From assembly GCA_943332855.1 (NCBI GenBank), contig CALQRA010000022.1, forward strand, positions 1-34,864: a stretch of DNA of 34,864 nt. Reading direction: 5' to 3'. Below, piece by piece: positions 17,165 to 25,011 of the stretch. A model generated the notes under the pieces. It saw only the letters and a program-made list of their open reading frames with translations, ran no database searches and was not told where the DNA came from. Every line of letters starts with the position of its first letter. Within the stretch, counting starts at the first letter, position 1. This DNA comes from Candidatus Kuenenia stuttgartensis. GTDB lineage: Bacteria > Planctomycetota > Planctomycetia > Pirellulales > UBA1268. A program made the translations under genes and the position numbers.

Positions 17165-18643
17165 ATGGCCGCACGCCCCCGATCACCGCTTCCCCCCCCT
17201 GCCCTGCCGTCGCGGCGGGAGATTCTCTGCCGCTCGGCCCTCGGGATCGGTGGCATCGCGGCGGCGCTCCTCGCGGCCGGTGAGCGGGCAACCGGGGAGC
17301 CGCCAGCGTTGCTGTCGATCGATCCGCTCCGGCCGCTCGCTCCCCGGCCGCCGCACCGGGAGGGAAAGGCGAAGAACCTCATTGTTCTTTTCCAGTACGG
17401 CGGCCCGAGTCAGGTCGACCTCTTCGACCGCAAGCCGCTCCTTGAGACGCTCGCTGGGCAGCCGGTCCCTGACTCAATCAAGGGGATCTCCGACCAAGTC
17501 GGGGGCGTCATCAACCATTGCAAGGATTCGCTCCTCTGCCCGCCGTGGTCGTGGCGGCAGTACGGGGAGAGCGGCCTGTGGGTCTCCGACCGGATGCCGG
17601 CCACGGCGGAGCATGCCGACCGGTTGTGTGTCGTGCGGTCGATGCACAGCGACTCGTCGAACCACGCTCCCGCCACCTACCAGATGAACACCGGATCGAT
17701 CCTCGGAGGGAAGCCGAGCTTGGGAAGCTGGCTGACGTACGGCCTGGGGAGCGAGAACGCCAATCTCCCCGGCTACGTCATGCTCTTCGAGGTGGGGGGG
17801 CTCGGCGGCAGCGCGAACTGGTCGAATGCGTTCCTCCCTGCCGCGTATCAGGGGACACGGTTCCGTCATGACGGTCCGGCGCTTGCCAATCTCGAGCCTC
17901 CCCCCGGCTTCGCGCCAGTGCAGCGCTCGACGCTCGATCTCACCCAGGCCTTCAACCGCGGCCATCTCGCGGCCCGGCCCGGGCAGGCCGATCTCGAGGG
18001 GAGGATCGCGACCTACGAACTGGCCTACCGGATGCAGGCGGAAGCTGCCGATGTCGGTGACCTTGCGGAAGAGTCGGCCGAGACCCTCGCCCTCTATGGT
18101 GTCGACGATCCGCACCGCCCCACCGCCTCCTACGGACGGATGTGTCTCCTCGCGCGGCGGCTCGTCGAGCGCGGCGTGCGCGTTGTCCAGCTCTACAACG
18201 CCGTCGACAAATATGGCTGGGATGGCCATGACAAGAGCCATGATTACCACGAGCGCAACTCGCGCCAGACCGACGGCCCGACCGCCGCGCTCCTCGCCGA
18301 TCTCTCCCGCCGCGGCCTCCTCGACGAAACTCTTGTGGTCTGGGGAGGCGAGTTCGGTCGGACCCCGATGGAGCAGGGAAACGGCGGCAGGAACCACAAC
18401 CCCTACGGGTTCACCGTCTGGCTGGCCGGAGGCGGCGTCAACGGCGGCCGGGTGATCGGCGCCACCGACGAGATCGGCCTCCGGGCCGTGGAGGATAGGC
18501 AACACGTCCGCGATCTCCACGCCACGATCCTCGCTGCGTTCGGGCTCGACCACGAGCGGCTCGTCTTCCCCCATGACGGCCGTGACGAACGCCTCACGGG
18601 CGTCCTCGGTGCCGCCCGACCGATCGCCGGCGTGCTGGGGTGA
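17165..18643 (+). CDS. DUF1501 protein with Tat-like signal
   Basis: The 492-residue protein begins with a twin-arginine-type leader (SRREILCRSALGIGGIAAALL), implying export of a folded, cofactor-bearing protein. The body has DUF1501 hallmarks: LIVLFQYGGPSQVDLFDRKP, VVRSMHSDSSNHAPATYQMN, GWDGHDKSHDYHERN and VVWGGEFGRTPMEQG. The family is related to the alkaline phosphatase/sulfatase superfamily, whose metal-binding Asp and His residues fit the motifs seen, but no reaction is established. It lies 22 bases after the PSD1 gene, the usual partner. The ATG at 17165 was preferred although no close Shine-Dalgarno is visible; an in-frame ATG at 17114 would overlap the preceding gene by 29 bases and displace the leader. 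Confidence 0.92.
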   Translation: MAARPRSPLPPPALPSRREILCRSALGIGGIAAALLAAGERATGEPPALLSIDPLRPLAPRPPHREGKAKNLIVLFQYGGPSQVDLFDRKPLLETLAGQPVPDSIKGISDQVGGVINHCKDSLLCPPWSWRQYGESGLWVSDRMPATAEHADRLCVVRSMHSDSSNHAPATYQMNTGSILGGKPSLGSWLTYGLGSENANLPGYVMLFEVGGLGGSANWSNAFLPAAYQGTRFRHDGPALANLEPPPGFAPVQRSTLDLTQAFNRGHLAARPGQADLEGRIATYELAYRMQAEAADVGDLAEESAETLALYGVDDPHRPTASYGRMCLLARRLVERGVRVVQLYNAVDKYGWDGHDKSHDYHERNSRQTDGPTAALLADLSRRGLLDETLVVWGGEFGRTPMEQGNGGRNHNPYGFTVWLAGGGVNGGRVIGATDEIGLRAVEDRQHVRDLHATILAAFGLDHERLVFPHDGRDERLTGVLGAARPIAGVLG

Positions 18644-18711
18644 GGATTGTGCGGGTTGCAGCGGAATGATCACGGCCCAGAGGCGTGCCACGATTCATTG
18701 GGCGCCGCCGT

Positions 18712-18740
18712 TTGACGGGGCGGGGACGGCTGAAAACAAT
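18712..18740 (+). promoter_or_regulatory. candidate promoter for the FkbM/Rieske pair
   Basis: TTGACG at 18712-18717 and AACAAT at 18735-18740 are 17 bases apart in the 172-base gap after the DUF1501 gene, about 75 bases before the FkbM start. The -35 is close to consensus, the -10 less so. Confidence 0.38.
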
Positions 18741-18815
18741 CGATCCCGGTCCTTGGCATGGGTGCGCTCGTGTGCCAGGGAGGAATGTCGTTTTCATCCC
18801 CTGCCCCGGTGCCCT

Positions 18816-19679
18816 ATGGCTGATGCCCCGCTGCTGACGATGACGTTGCCCGGGGGCGCCATGTTCGAGACGCCGTGCGTCGAAAACACGCAGATCATCC
18901 ACGACGAGATTTTCGTCGGGAAGGTGTACGAAGACTGCGGCATCGACTATTCCGACGGAGATACGATCCTTGACGTCGGCGCCAACCTCGGCCTGTTCGT
19001 GTTGTGGTTGAACTCGCGGCTGTCACGGGGGACCATCCATGCCTTCGAGCCCGTTCCGGCGATCTTCGCGGGGCTGGAGAGGAACGTCAACCGCCACAAC
19101 CGTCTCAAGGTCCACCTGCACAACCTGGGTGCATCCGCGCGCGACGAGCAGGTGGATTTCACGTTCTATCCACTGACGTCGAGCAGCTCCTCGCGATATC
19201 CTCTCGATTCCGCCGAGGCACACGCCGATTCCCGCCGCTTCATCCTCCGTAAGCTCGCCGACGGGGGCGGGTGGCGTTCCCTTGCCGTGAGGCTCCTGCC
19301 GGGGCCGGCGCGGCAAGCGTGGGCGGAATCGATTCGTCGGCATTACCAGCGGCCGGAGAAGGTCAGCTGTCACCTGATCCGACTGTCTGATGTCATCGAT
19401 GCCCATCGACTGACGCGGATCGACCTGCTCAAAGTGGATGTCGAGGGGGCCGAGTTCGAGTGCCTCGAGGGGATCGAGGCCCGGCATTGGCCGCTCGTCC
19501 GACAGGTCGTCATCGAGGTCCACGATGGGGAGGATGCGTGCACGAGGATGGAGCAGATCCTCGGTGCGCATGGATTCGCGACCGAGCGCCGCCATCCTTC
19601 GCCGGACGTGTTCCATCGGCACTATCTCGTCTATGCCCGTCGTCCACAGAGCGCGGCTGCACGGGCCGGGCGGGAGTGA
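18816..19679 (+). CDS. FkbM-family SAM-dependent methyltransferase
   Basis: The 287-residue protein has a class I methyltransferase fold with motif I ILDVGANLGLF (residues 51-61), the acidic ribose-binding segment HAFEPVPAIFAGLERN, and the FkbM signature LLKVDVEGAEFECLEG near residues 208-223. FkbM-type enzymes O-methylate sugars, glycolipids or polyketides. No signal peptide is present. The ATG at 18816 has no obvious Shine-Dalgarno; the strong GGGAGG at 18778-18783 is too far upstream, and a GTG at 18762 is in frame, so the exact start is uncertain. The stop is four bases before the Rieske start, so the two are surely co-transcribed and may act on the same molecule. Confidence 0.87.
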   Translation: MADAPLLTMTLPGGAMFETPCVENTQIIHDEIFVGKVYEDCGIDYSDGDTILDVGANLGLFVLWLNSRLSRGTIHAFEPVPAIFAGLERNVNRHNRLKVHLHNLGASARDEQVDFTFYPLTSSSSSRYPLDSAEAHADSRRFILRKLADGGGWRSLAVRLLPGPARQAWAESIRRHYQRPEKVSCHLIRLSDVIDAHRLTRIDLLKVDVEGAEFECLEGIEARHWPLVRQVVIEVHDGEDACTRMEQILGAHGFATERRHPSPDVFHRHYLVYARRPQSAAARAGRE

Positions 19680-19683
19680 GCGG

Positions 19684-20835
19684 ATGTTCCTCAGCGATTC
19701 GCATCAGCCGACACTTCTCACGCCCCGGCATTACCTCGACGGGAATGTCACCGAACGGGAGATCGAGCGGGGATTCATTCCCGGCTGGCATCTGGTGGGG
19801 GTGAGCGACGAGTTTCCCGTCGATGGCGGCTTCCGAACCATCTCAATTCTCGGTCGTGACATCATCCTCTGGCGGCGCGGCGATCGATTCGTCTGCTTTC
19901 TCAATGTTTGTTCGCACCGCTTCTGTGCGTTGACCGCAGCCGTGAAAGGCAGGTTTCTCGAGCGGCTTCGATGCCAGTATCACGGCTGGGAATATGACGA
20001 GAGCGGGCAGACGCGAAAGATCCCTGACGCGCCGGCATTCAGACCCCTCGAACAGGGACGCCTCGGACTTGTTGAATATCCGGTGGCGACCGTCGGGGAT
20101 CTGGTGTTTGTCAGCTTTCATCCGGCTCCGGAAACAATCGAATCGTTTCTGGGCGAGGCTCATTCGATCTGCGCCGAGCGGTGCGGGGGTGATTGGGAGC
20201 ACGTCTGGTCGTGGGAGCCGACGTGCGACGGCAATTGGAAGCTTGCCATGGAGATCACCCTTGAGGGCTACCACACGGTGGCGGCGCACGAAGGAACGCT
20301 TGGGCGCTTCCCGTTGCCACGCGAGGAGGCGATGACGCATCTTTTCCAGGACGACTCCCACACGGGGCTGATGGTCGGCTTTTCGGACAGCGATCATCCG
20401 GAGATCTCCCGAACGTCCCGTCTGATCCGCCGGCTCGGGCGGACTCCCGAATACGTCTACCATCATCAGCATGCATTTCCGCATTTCGGCGTGATCGCAT
20501 CCGATGCCTACGCCATCGCCCAGGCGATCTATCCGGTTGGCCCCGACCGGCACGTCAATCTCTACCGGATGTTCGTCTATCGCGGGCATCGTCCATCATG
20601 GCGAGGTCGTCTGCTCTATCCGGGGCATGCCGCCGGGCTGCGCGGGTTTTGGGAGAGGGTGTTCGCGGAGGACCGGGCCGTGACCAGCGAACATCACCGC
20701 GGGATGTCGTCTACGGTCCTGCCTAACGGCGGTCTGATGTCTCGCCGTGAGGAACGCATCATCCATTTCCAAGCTTACGTGCTCGGCATTTCATCGGACG
20801 CTGTCGAGACGGCCGGGAGCAAGCCGAGGGTTTGA
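19684..20835 (+). CDS. Rieske 2Fe-2S ring-hydroxylating-type oxygenase, alpha subunit
   Basis: The 383-residue protein has a complete Rieske cluster site: Cys76-Ser-His78 and Cys97-Gln-Tyr-His100 in the order CxH ... CxxH. The catalytic domain carries NWKLAMEITLEGYHTVAAH, where His197 and His202 (HxxxxH) bind mononuclear iron, as in aromatic ring hydroxylases and related demethylases; the carboxylate ligand lies further on and was not assigned. Enzymes of this kind need an electron-transfer partner, and no ferredoxin or reductase gene is nearby. The start at 19684 has GGGAG seven bases upstream, directly after the FkbM stop. It ends against a convergent lipoprotein gene. The substrate is unknown; context suggests a tailoring hydroxylation. 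Confidence 0.9.
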   Translation: MFLSDSHQPTLLTPRHYLDGNVTEREIERGFIPGWHLVGVSDEFPVDGGFRTISILGRDIILWRRGDRFVCFLNVCSHRFCALTAAVKGRFLERLRCQYHGWEYDESGQTRKIPDAPAFRPLEQGRLGLVEYPVATVGDLVFVSFHPAPETIESFLGEAHSICAERCGGDWEHVWSWEPTCDGNWKLAMEITLEGYHTVAAHEGTLGRFPLPREEAMTHLFQDDSHTGLMVGFSDSDHPEISRTSRLIRRLGRTPEYVYHHQHAFPHFGVIASDAYAIAQAIYPVGPDRHVNLYRMFVYRGHRPSWRGRLLYPGHAAGLRGFWERVFAEDRAVTSEHHRGMSSTVLPNGGLMSRREERIIHFQAYVLGISSDAVETAGSKPRV

Positions 20836-20837
20836 AG

Positions 20838-20853
20838 GCCGTCGCCCGACGGC
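20838..20853. terminator. hairpin in the 25-base convergent gap
   Basis: GCCGTCG and CGACGGC form a perfect seven-base inverted repeat around CC, exactly between two converging genes. There is no T-run on either side, so it could be a bidirectional pause or terminator, or chance in GC-rich DNA. Confidence 0.4.
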
Positions 20854-20860
20854 TGCGGGA

Positions 20861-21376
20861 TCAGCGCACGAACGATCCAGGGCCGACCTCAGAGACGAAC
20901 TCCTGCGCGCAGGGGATGGTCTGGCTCTCCCCCGCGTATGGCACAAGCGTGCCGTCGGCAGTCATTCCATGCGTCGACATCGGCGGGCAGGGGCCCTCGG
21001 AGAACGCGCCGGCGTGGGCCACGGTGTCGCTGATCAGGACCGCGCCGGGAGGGAGCGAGGTCACGCTGCCGGGCATCATGGTCGCGCCGGCCGGCAGGCT
21101 GCCCGGTGGCAGCGCTCCGGCCGGGATCGTTCCCGCCACGACGGCGCCGGGAGGGAGCGTGGCCACTGCGGCGCCGGGAGGGAGTGTGGCCACTGCGGCC
21201 GGCATGACGGCCTGTCCGGCGGCAGGATTGACCGCCGGCGTCGCGTAGCCGGCCGGCTGCGTGTAAACCGGCGGGGCGCTGGGATAGGCGTAGGCGTACT
21301 GGTCCTTCGTGTGGGCGCAGCCCGCCACGATCATCGCGGCGGGAACGAGCAGCAGTTGGAGCGTCGATCGGCGCAT
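20861..21376 (-). CDS. small lipoprotein with LPPG-type repeats
   Basis: The 171-residue protein starts MRRSTLQLLLVPAAMIVAGC, a signal sequence with a clean lipobox (VAGC, Cys20), so it should be lipidated. After a Tyr/Pro-rich stretch (YAYAYPSAPPVYTQPAGY) comes a low-complexity part with repeated LPPG or IPAG motifs (VATLPPGAA, VATLPPGAV, ALPPGSLPAGA, TSLPPGAVL), partly encoded by 27-bp tandem duplications. The conserved-looking C-terminus (GPCPPMSTHGMTADGTLVPYAGESQ) has two Cys with PCP and PCAQ. I do not recognise a family; it may be a cell-envelope lipoprotein. AGGAG sits eight bases from the ATG but is predicted to be buried in a hairpin. It lies 125 bases downstream of the FIST gene on the same strand. 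Confidence 0.75.
   Translation of the reverse strand: MRRSTLQLLLVPAAMIVAGCAHTKDQYAYAYPSAPPVYTQPAGYATPAVNPAAGQAVMPAAVATLPPGAAVATLPPGAVVAGTIPAGALPPGSLPAGATMMPGSVTSLPPGAVLISDTVAHAGAFSEGPCPPMSTHGMTADGTLVPYAGESQTIPCAQEFVSEVGPGSFVR
21144..21197. repeat. 27-bp tandem duplication inside the lipoprotein gene
   Basis: Two adjacent 27-base units (21144-21170 and 21171-21197) differ at one base (C or T). A third, more diverged copy starts at 21042. They encode nine-residue VATLPPGAx units. Confidence 0.85.
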
Positions 21377-21382
21377 GGCGCG

Positions 21383-21418
21383 GGCTCCTGGGAGTGGAGG
21401 AATCCGACGGTAGGAGCC
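21383..21418 (-). promoter_or_regulatory. leader hairpin sequestering the lipoprotein Shine-Dalgarno
   Basis: In the minus-strand mRNA, GGCTCCT (21418 to 21412) pairs perfectly with AGGAGCC (21389 to 21383), which is the Shine-Dalgarno of the lipoprotein gene; the loop is 22 bases. Pairing can extend by about four GC pairs after a one-base bulge. Confidence 0.45.
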
Positions 21419-21501
21419 GCGGGCGGCGGCAGTCAAGACCGATCCGCCCGAGGGGGGCCGGGGTGACGAGCCAGGCCGGGGCCGCGGGCCAGGACCGGCC
21501 G

Positions 21502-22722
21502 TCAGGCGCCCTCGACGAGGGCGATGCTGGCAGTGAATCCGTGGAGGAAATTGCGATTCCCGATCGGTCCGATCTCCCCCTGGGCGAAGAACCCGGCGGT
21601 CGGGACCGGCCCGAGCGCGTCCTGGAGGCAACGGGCGTCGTGATGGGCCGCAGGGAAGAGCCGTGTACCACGGCCGTTGCAGGTGAACACGAGCGCTCCC
21701 GCAGGGGGCGCCTCACTCGGCCCGAGCGTGAGGAGGTGGAGGAGATCCTCGTGAGCGGTGTCGGCGTCGCGGACATGGAACTGCACTGTCTGGCCGGTCC
21801 GGACGAGGTCGCCGACGGCGATCATGCCCGATTCCGGATCGGCGCCGACGACATTCCGGACGAGAAAGTCGCCTCGCTGGAAACGATCCTGATACTCGCT
21901 CGCGACGCGACCGACGTGGAGCGAGGAGCGGACGAGCTGGCGGTCGGCCTCGCTCAATTCGCCGTACACCTCGCGGAGCCGTTCGAGGGCGGGCCGCCCC
22001 CCCAGCTCGACGATCACGTTCTCCTCGGCACGCGTGATCACCATCGGCCGCCCGATTGGACGGCAGCCCTGGGAGACCACCGGCCGGAGCCGGGCGCTGC
22101 CGCCGACGACCACCCCAACGGCCCCGCAATCGGAGAGGTGGCGCCCCGCGACGAGCGTGTTGCTGCCGGGCACCCGGCCGCCGCTGGCCATGCCACCGAT
22201 GATCGGCACGCCGGGGTGATCCTGCTCCATCCCCGAGATGAAGCTGTCGACGGGGAACGAGAACGGATCGGCCAGAAGGAGCATTCCGGCTCCCTCCGGC
22301 CAGCCCCCTTCGAGCTCCGCCGGCCAGCCGATGAAACGTCCGCCGTCGGGGTTGCCGACGTACTCCAAGGCGAAGATCTCCACGACCGCCCCCGGCAGCC
22401 GCGCCAGCCAGACGGCCACCGCCGGCCCCGACTCATGTTCGGTGCCGCCGGCCAGGACTCCTTCCGCCGTCGTCGCGATCACGCCATCGATGCCAAGGGT
22501 GTCGGCCAGGCCGTCGAGGGCCGGCCTGATCGCCTCCCCGTACGCCGCCGAGACAAACACGACCGCGAGCGTCGCGCCCGCCTCGTCTCCCGCGCCCGCC
22601 AGCCCAGCCTTGGCCCGCGTGACGGCCTCGCGGAGCGCTGTTTCGAGCTCGGGATGCGTTGAGGAACTGGCCGCGCAGCGGGCTTGCGGCATGGCGGATG
22701 GGGGGAGTTTTTGCTCAGGCAT
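21502..22722 (-). CDS. FIST N / FIST C domain protein
   Basis: The 406-residue protein has the two-part FIST layout. The FIST N region includes ATLAVVFVSAAYGEAI, GVIATTAEGVL and GVPIIGGMASGG. The FIST C region ends with GALVFTCNGRGTRLF, HHDARCLQDALGPVPTAGFFAQGEIGPIG and LHGFTASIALV, typical of the family. FIST domains are proposed small-ligand (for example amino acid) sensory domains usually attached to signalling modules; here the protein is stand-alone, cytoplasmic and has no output domain. It begins 16 bases after mtnC and is probably in the same operon, which fits a role linked to sulfur amino acid metabolism, but that is inference. The ATG at 22722 was chosen; an ATG at 22692 and a TTG at 22758 are possible. 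Ligand and partners are unknown. Confidence 0.87.
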   Translation of the reverse strand: MPEQKLPPSAMPQARCAASSSTHPELETALREAVTRAKAGLAGAGDEAGATLAVVFVSAAYGEAIRPALDGLADTLGIDGVIATTAEGVLAGGTEHESGPAVAVWLARLPGAVVEIFALEYVGNPDGGRFIGWPAELEGGWPEGAGMLLLADPFSFPVDSFISGMEQDHPGVPIIGGMASGGRVPGSNTLVAGRHLSDCGAVGVVVGGSARLRPVVSQGCRPIGRPMVITRAEENVIVELGGRPALERLREVYGELSEADRQLVRSSLHVGRVASEYQDRFQRGDFLVRNVVGADPESGMIAVGDLVRTGQTVQFHVRDADTAHEDLLHLLTLGPSEAPPAGALVFTCNGRGTRLFPAAHHDARCLQDALGPVPTAGFFAQGEIGPIGNRNFLHGFTASIALVEGA

Positions 22723-22738
22723 CGGTCGGTCATCCACG

Positions 22739-23455
22739 TCAGGTAACGATCTGGGCAAAGGTCGTCACCACCGGGTGGTCGAAGACGCTCGAGGCGGGGG
22801 GGTTTCCGGGGCGGTCGGCGAGGGCTGTCTGCAGGCCGGCCTGGCGGGCGGCATCGAGCTCCTGGCCGACGTCGCTAACAAACAGGATCTGCCGCGGCGG
22901 GAGCCCCATGTCGGCTGCGATCGCCGCATAGCTGGAGGCCTCGCGCTTCGGCCCGATGGCCGTGTCGTAATGGCCGCGGAAGTGGCCGGTGAGGTCGCCG
23001 TGGGCCGTGTGGCCGAAGAAGAGCTTCTGCGCCTCGACCGATCCCGACGAGTAGATCCTCACGTCGAGCCCCGATCCGCTCCACAGTTCGAGGGCCGGCG
23101 GCACGTCGTCGAAGACATCGGCCACGAGGCTCCGATCCTCGAAGCCGCGCCGCCAGATCTGCCCCTGAAGATTTTTCAGCGGGCCAAACTTCGCGTCTCG
23201 ACGGATCAATTCGACGACCGCGGCGGTGCTGCGGGGAACGAACGACGCCGGATCGTCGCCGCCCGTCCAGGGATCGCCGGCCTCGGCCAAGATCGCCAGG
23301 GAGAGGGGGCGGATCGCGTCGTCGTCGCGGTGGGTGGTGAGGAAGTCACCGGCCCGGTCACGCGCGTACGTGAACAGGACGTCGACCACGAATGAGATCG
23401 ATGAGGTCGTCCCTTCGACATCGAGGACGATCCCGCGGCCGTCGAACAGGATCAC
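22739..23455 (-). CDS. mtnC: acireductone synthase (enolase-phosphatase E1)
   Basis: The 238-residue HAD-superfamily enzyme converts 2,3-diketo-5-methylthiopentyl-1-phosphate to the acireductone by enolisation and dephosphorylation in methionine salvage. The HAD motif I is [14 protein letters not shown], diagnostic of MtnC; motif II is the Ser in [14 protein letters not shown]; later motifs are [15 protein letters not shown] and [18 protein letters not shown]. Length matches the family. The GTG at 23455 forms a GTGA overlap with the mtnD stop, has GAGGGGG upstream, and gives an N-terminus of normal length. An ATG at 23485 would add ten residues and overlap mtnD by 34 bases. It is part of the mtnB-mtnD-mtnC order. 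Confidence 0.92.
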   Translation of the reverse strand: MILFDGRGIVLDVEGTTSSISFVVDVLFTYARDRAGDFLTTHRDDDAIRPLSLAILAEAGDPWTGGDDPASFVPRSTAAVVELIRRDAKFGPLKNLQGQIWRRGFEDRSLVADVFDDVPPALELWSGSGLDVRIYSSGSVEAQKLFFGHTAHGDLTGHFRGHYDTAIGPKREASSYAAIAADMGLPPRQILFVSDVGQELDAARQAGLQTALADRPGNPPASSVFDHPVVTTFAQIVT

Positions 23456-24033
23456 GTCGCGCCCCCTCGACGACCGGAAACCCATGCCGGTCCGAGGCAG
23501 AGCGGTTCGTAGGCCCCGTGAACGCCCTCTTCGACGTAATGCGGGGTCCAGCCGCTCATGTCCTGGAAGAGTCGGATCGCCCGGATGCGCCGGTCGTCGC
23601 AGAGATCGAACCAATGACGCGTGTCGACCGGCACACTGATCAGGTCGCCCGCCCCGACCTCGATCGCGAACACCGTGTCGGTGCCGTCGGCTGCGGGGGC
23701 ATGGACGTGAAACACCCCGCGGCCCTGAAGAATGAAGCGGACCTCGTCCTCGGAGTGCGTGTGTTCCTTGGCGAACTTCGCGAGCATCGTGTCGAGGTTC
23801 GGCGTCTCCGGTCGGACGTCGATGACGTCGGCCGTCACGAATCCCCCCTTGTGTTTGAGGACCTCGATCTCGGGGGCGTACGCGGCGAGGATCGCCTCGG
23901 CCGGTGCCGCGGGATCGACCCGGTCCTCGAGGGGCCAGATCTCGTGGTCGATGCCAAAGCCGGCGAGGAACGCCTTCACGTCGTCCAAGCCGGTGATGCG
24001 CCGGGCGGTGGCGGGAACGGTGACGATGGCCAT
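23452..24033 (-). CDS. mtnD: acireductone dioxygenase
   Basis: The 193-residue cupin oxidises acireductone with O2; the iron form makes formate and the methionine keto acid precursor, the nickel form an off-pathway product. Metal ligands are visible: HTHSEDE (His91, His93, Glu97) and the His in DTRHWFDLC (His140). The motif [12 protein letters not shown] is also typical. Start at 24033 with GGAG nine bases upstream. mtnB precedes it by 92 bases and its stop overlaps the mtnC start by four bases, so translation of the two is probably coupled. The predicted activity is well supported; which metal is used cannot be told from sequence. Confidence 0.94.
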   Translation of the reverse strand: MAIVTVPATARRITGLDDVKAFLAGFGIDHEIWPLEDRVDPAAPAEAILAAYAPEIEVLKHKGGFVTADVIDVRPETPNLDTMLAKFAKEHTHSEDEVRFILQGRGVFHVHAPAADGTDTVFAIEVGAGDLISVPVDTRHWFDLCDDRRIRAIRLFQDMSGWTPHYVEEGVHGAYEPLCLGPAWVSGRRGGAT

Positions 24034-24125
24034 GAATAGAATCTCCGGGATCGCTGCGGGGAACTCGGGCCGGTGGAGGGGACGGGGAAGGAGCCGGCGA
24101 GGCCGCTCCCGGATCACCCCCAGGG

Positions 24126-24914
24126 TCATTGCTGGTGCCGTTGGGCGGTCTGCTGCGGGCGGTCGATCGACGGGGCGGGGCGGACTGTGCCCCCCTGGCC
24201 CGACTGCGGCTGGTCGGTCAGCGCCGTCGCGACCGCGCCGGCGGGGAAGGAGCGAGTGCGGGCGACGACCTCGAAGAGGAACTCGTGGATCTCGATCTGG
24301 CGCCGGGCCTCGGCGAGGTCGCGGCCCCACGTGTAAAGGCCGTGGCCGGAGAGGAGGAATCCGTGAAACGGCGGACGTTTCGGATCGCTCCAGTCGGCGG
24401 CGAGGAACCGGGCCCGGATCCGCGCGGCGAGCTCCGGCATCGCCTGGGCATTGGCGAAGATCGGCACCTCTTCGCAGGTGTCGTGGGTGGCGATGCCATC
24501 GAGGCCCTTGAGCATCTCGTAGCCCTCGATCCGCACGGCGCCGCGCCTACAATCGGCGCGGGAGAGGATCGTCGACCAGACCGAATGGGTGTGGAGCACG
24601 GCGCCGACGGAGGGGACCAGTTCGGCGACGAGGCAGTGGAGGAGGGTCTCGGCGGAGGACTTCCTCCCCGAGCCGTCGCACGGTACTCCAGCGGCATCGA
24701 CGCGGACGAAGTCGTCGCGTGCGAGGACCGACTTGTCTTTGCCGCTGACGGTGATCGTCAGTTCGAGCGGGGCACGGCCGGCGACGACGCTGTAGTTGCT
24801 GCTCGTCCCTAGGGACCATCCGCGCCCGTGGAACTCCCGGCCGACGGCGCGCAGCTGGTCGATCGTGTCGAGCGCAGGGTCAAACGGCGGAGGGGGGATC
24901 GTCGGTACGGCCAT
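24126..24914 (-). CDS. mtnB: methylthioribulose-1-phosphate dehydratase (class II aldolase fold)
   Basis: The 262-residue class II aldolase/adducin-type protein dehydrates 5-methylthioribulose-1-phosphate in methionine salvage. Family features are [22 protein letters not shown], the SSAETLLH motif with the likely catalytic Glu89, zinc ligands His108 and His110 in VLHTHSVWS, and the third His in [13 protein letters not shown]. The C-terminal 30 residues, rich in Gln and Pro, are an unusual disordered extension. The ATG at 24914 has GGGAG seven bases upstream. It is the first gene of the salvage operon running mtnB, mtnD, mtnC, FIST. The downstream genes strengthen the assignment over other class II aldolases. 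Confidence 0.93.
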   Translation of the reverse strand: MAVPTIPPPPFDPALDTIDQLRAVGREFHGRGWSLGTSSNYSVVAGRAPLELTITVSGKDKSVLARDDFVRVDAAGVPCDGSGRKSSAETLLHCLVAELVPSVGAVLHTHSVWSTILSRADCRRGAVRIEGYEMLKGLDGIATHDTCEEVPIFANAQAMPELAARIRARFLAADWSDPKRPPFHGFLLSGHGLYTWGRDLAEARRQIEIHEFLFEVVARTRSFPAGAVATALTDQPQSGQGGTVRPAPSIDRPQQTAQRHQQ

Positions 24915-25011
24915 CAATGGTCTCCCGGGGGGCATGGAGCACTTTAGGTGACGCGCCGGGCCATGACAATTCGCCCCCCTTCCCCGGCGGCACCGAGGTC
25001 GGGCCGTCCGG

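Noticed and set aside
14494..17382. A minus-strand open frame of about 962 codons antisense to the PSD1 gene
   Set aside because: The plus-strand protein has clear cytochrome, DUF1549 and DUF1553 motifs; the antisense translation has none and is compositionally biased.
18785..18823. A 12-codon leader open frame with GGGAGG before it, overlapping the FkbM start
   Set aside because: The Shine-Dalgarno is only one base from its ATG, and the peptide has no attenuator features such as repeated regulatory codons.
20836..21400. Plus-strand open frames over the lipoprotein gene
   Set aside because: The minus-strand reading has a lipobox and Shine-Dalgarno; the plus-strand translations are repeat-derived and lack these.
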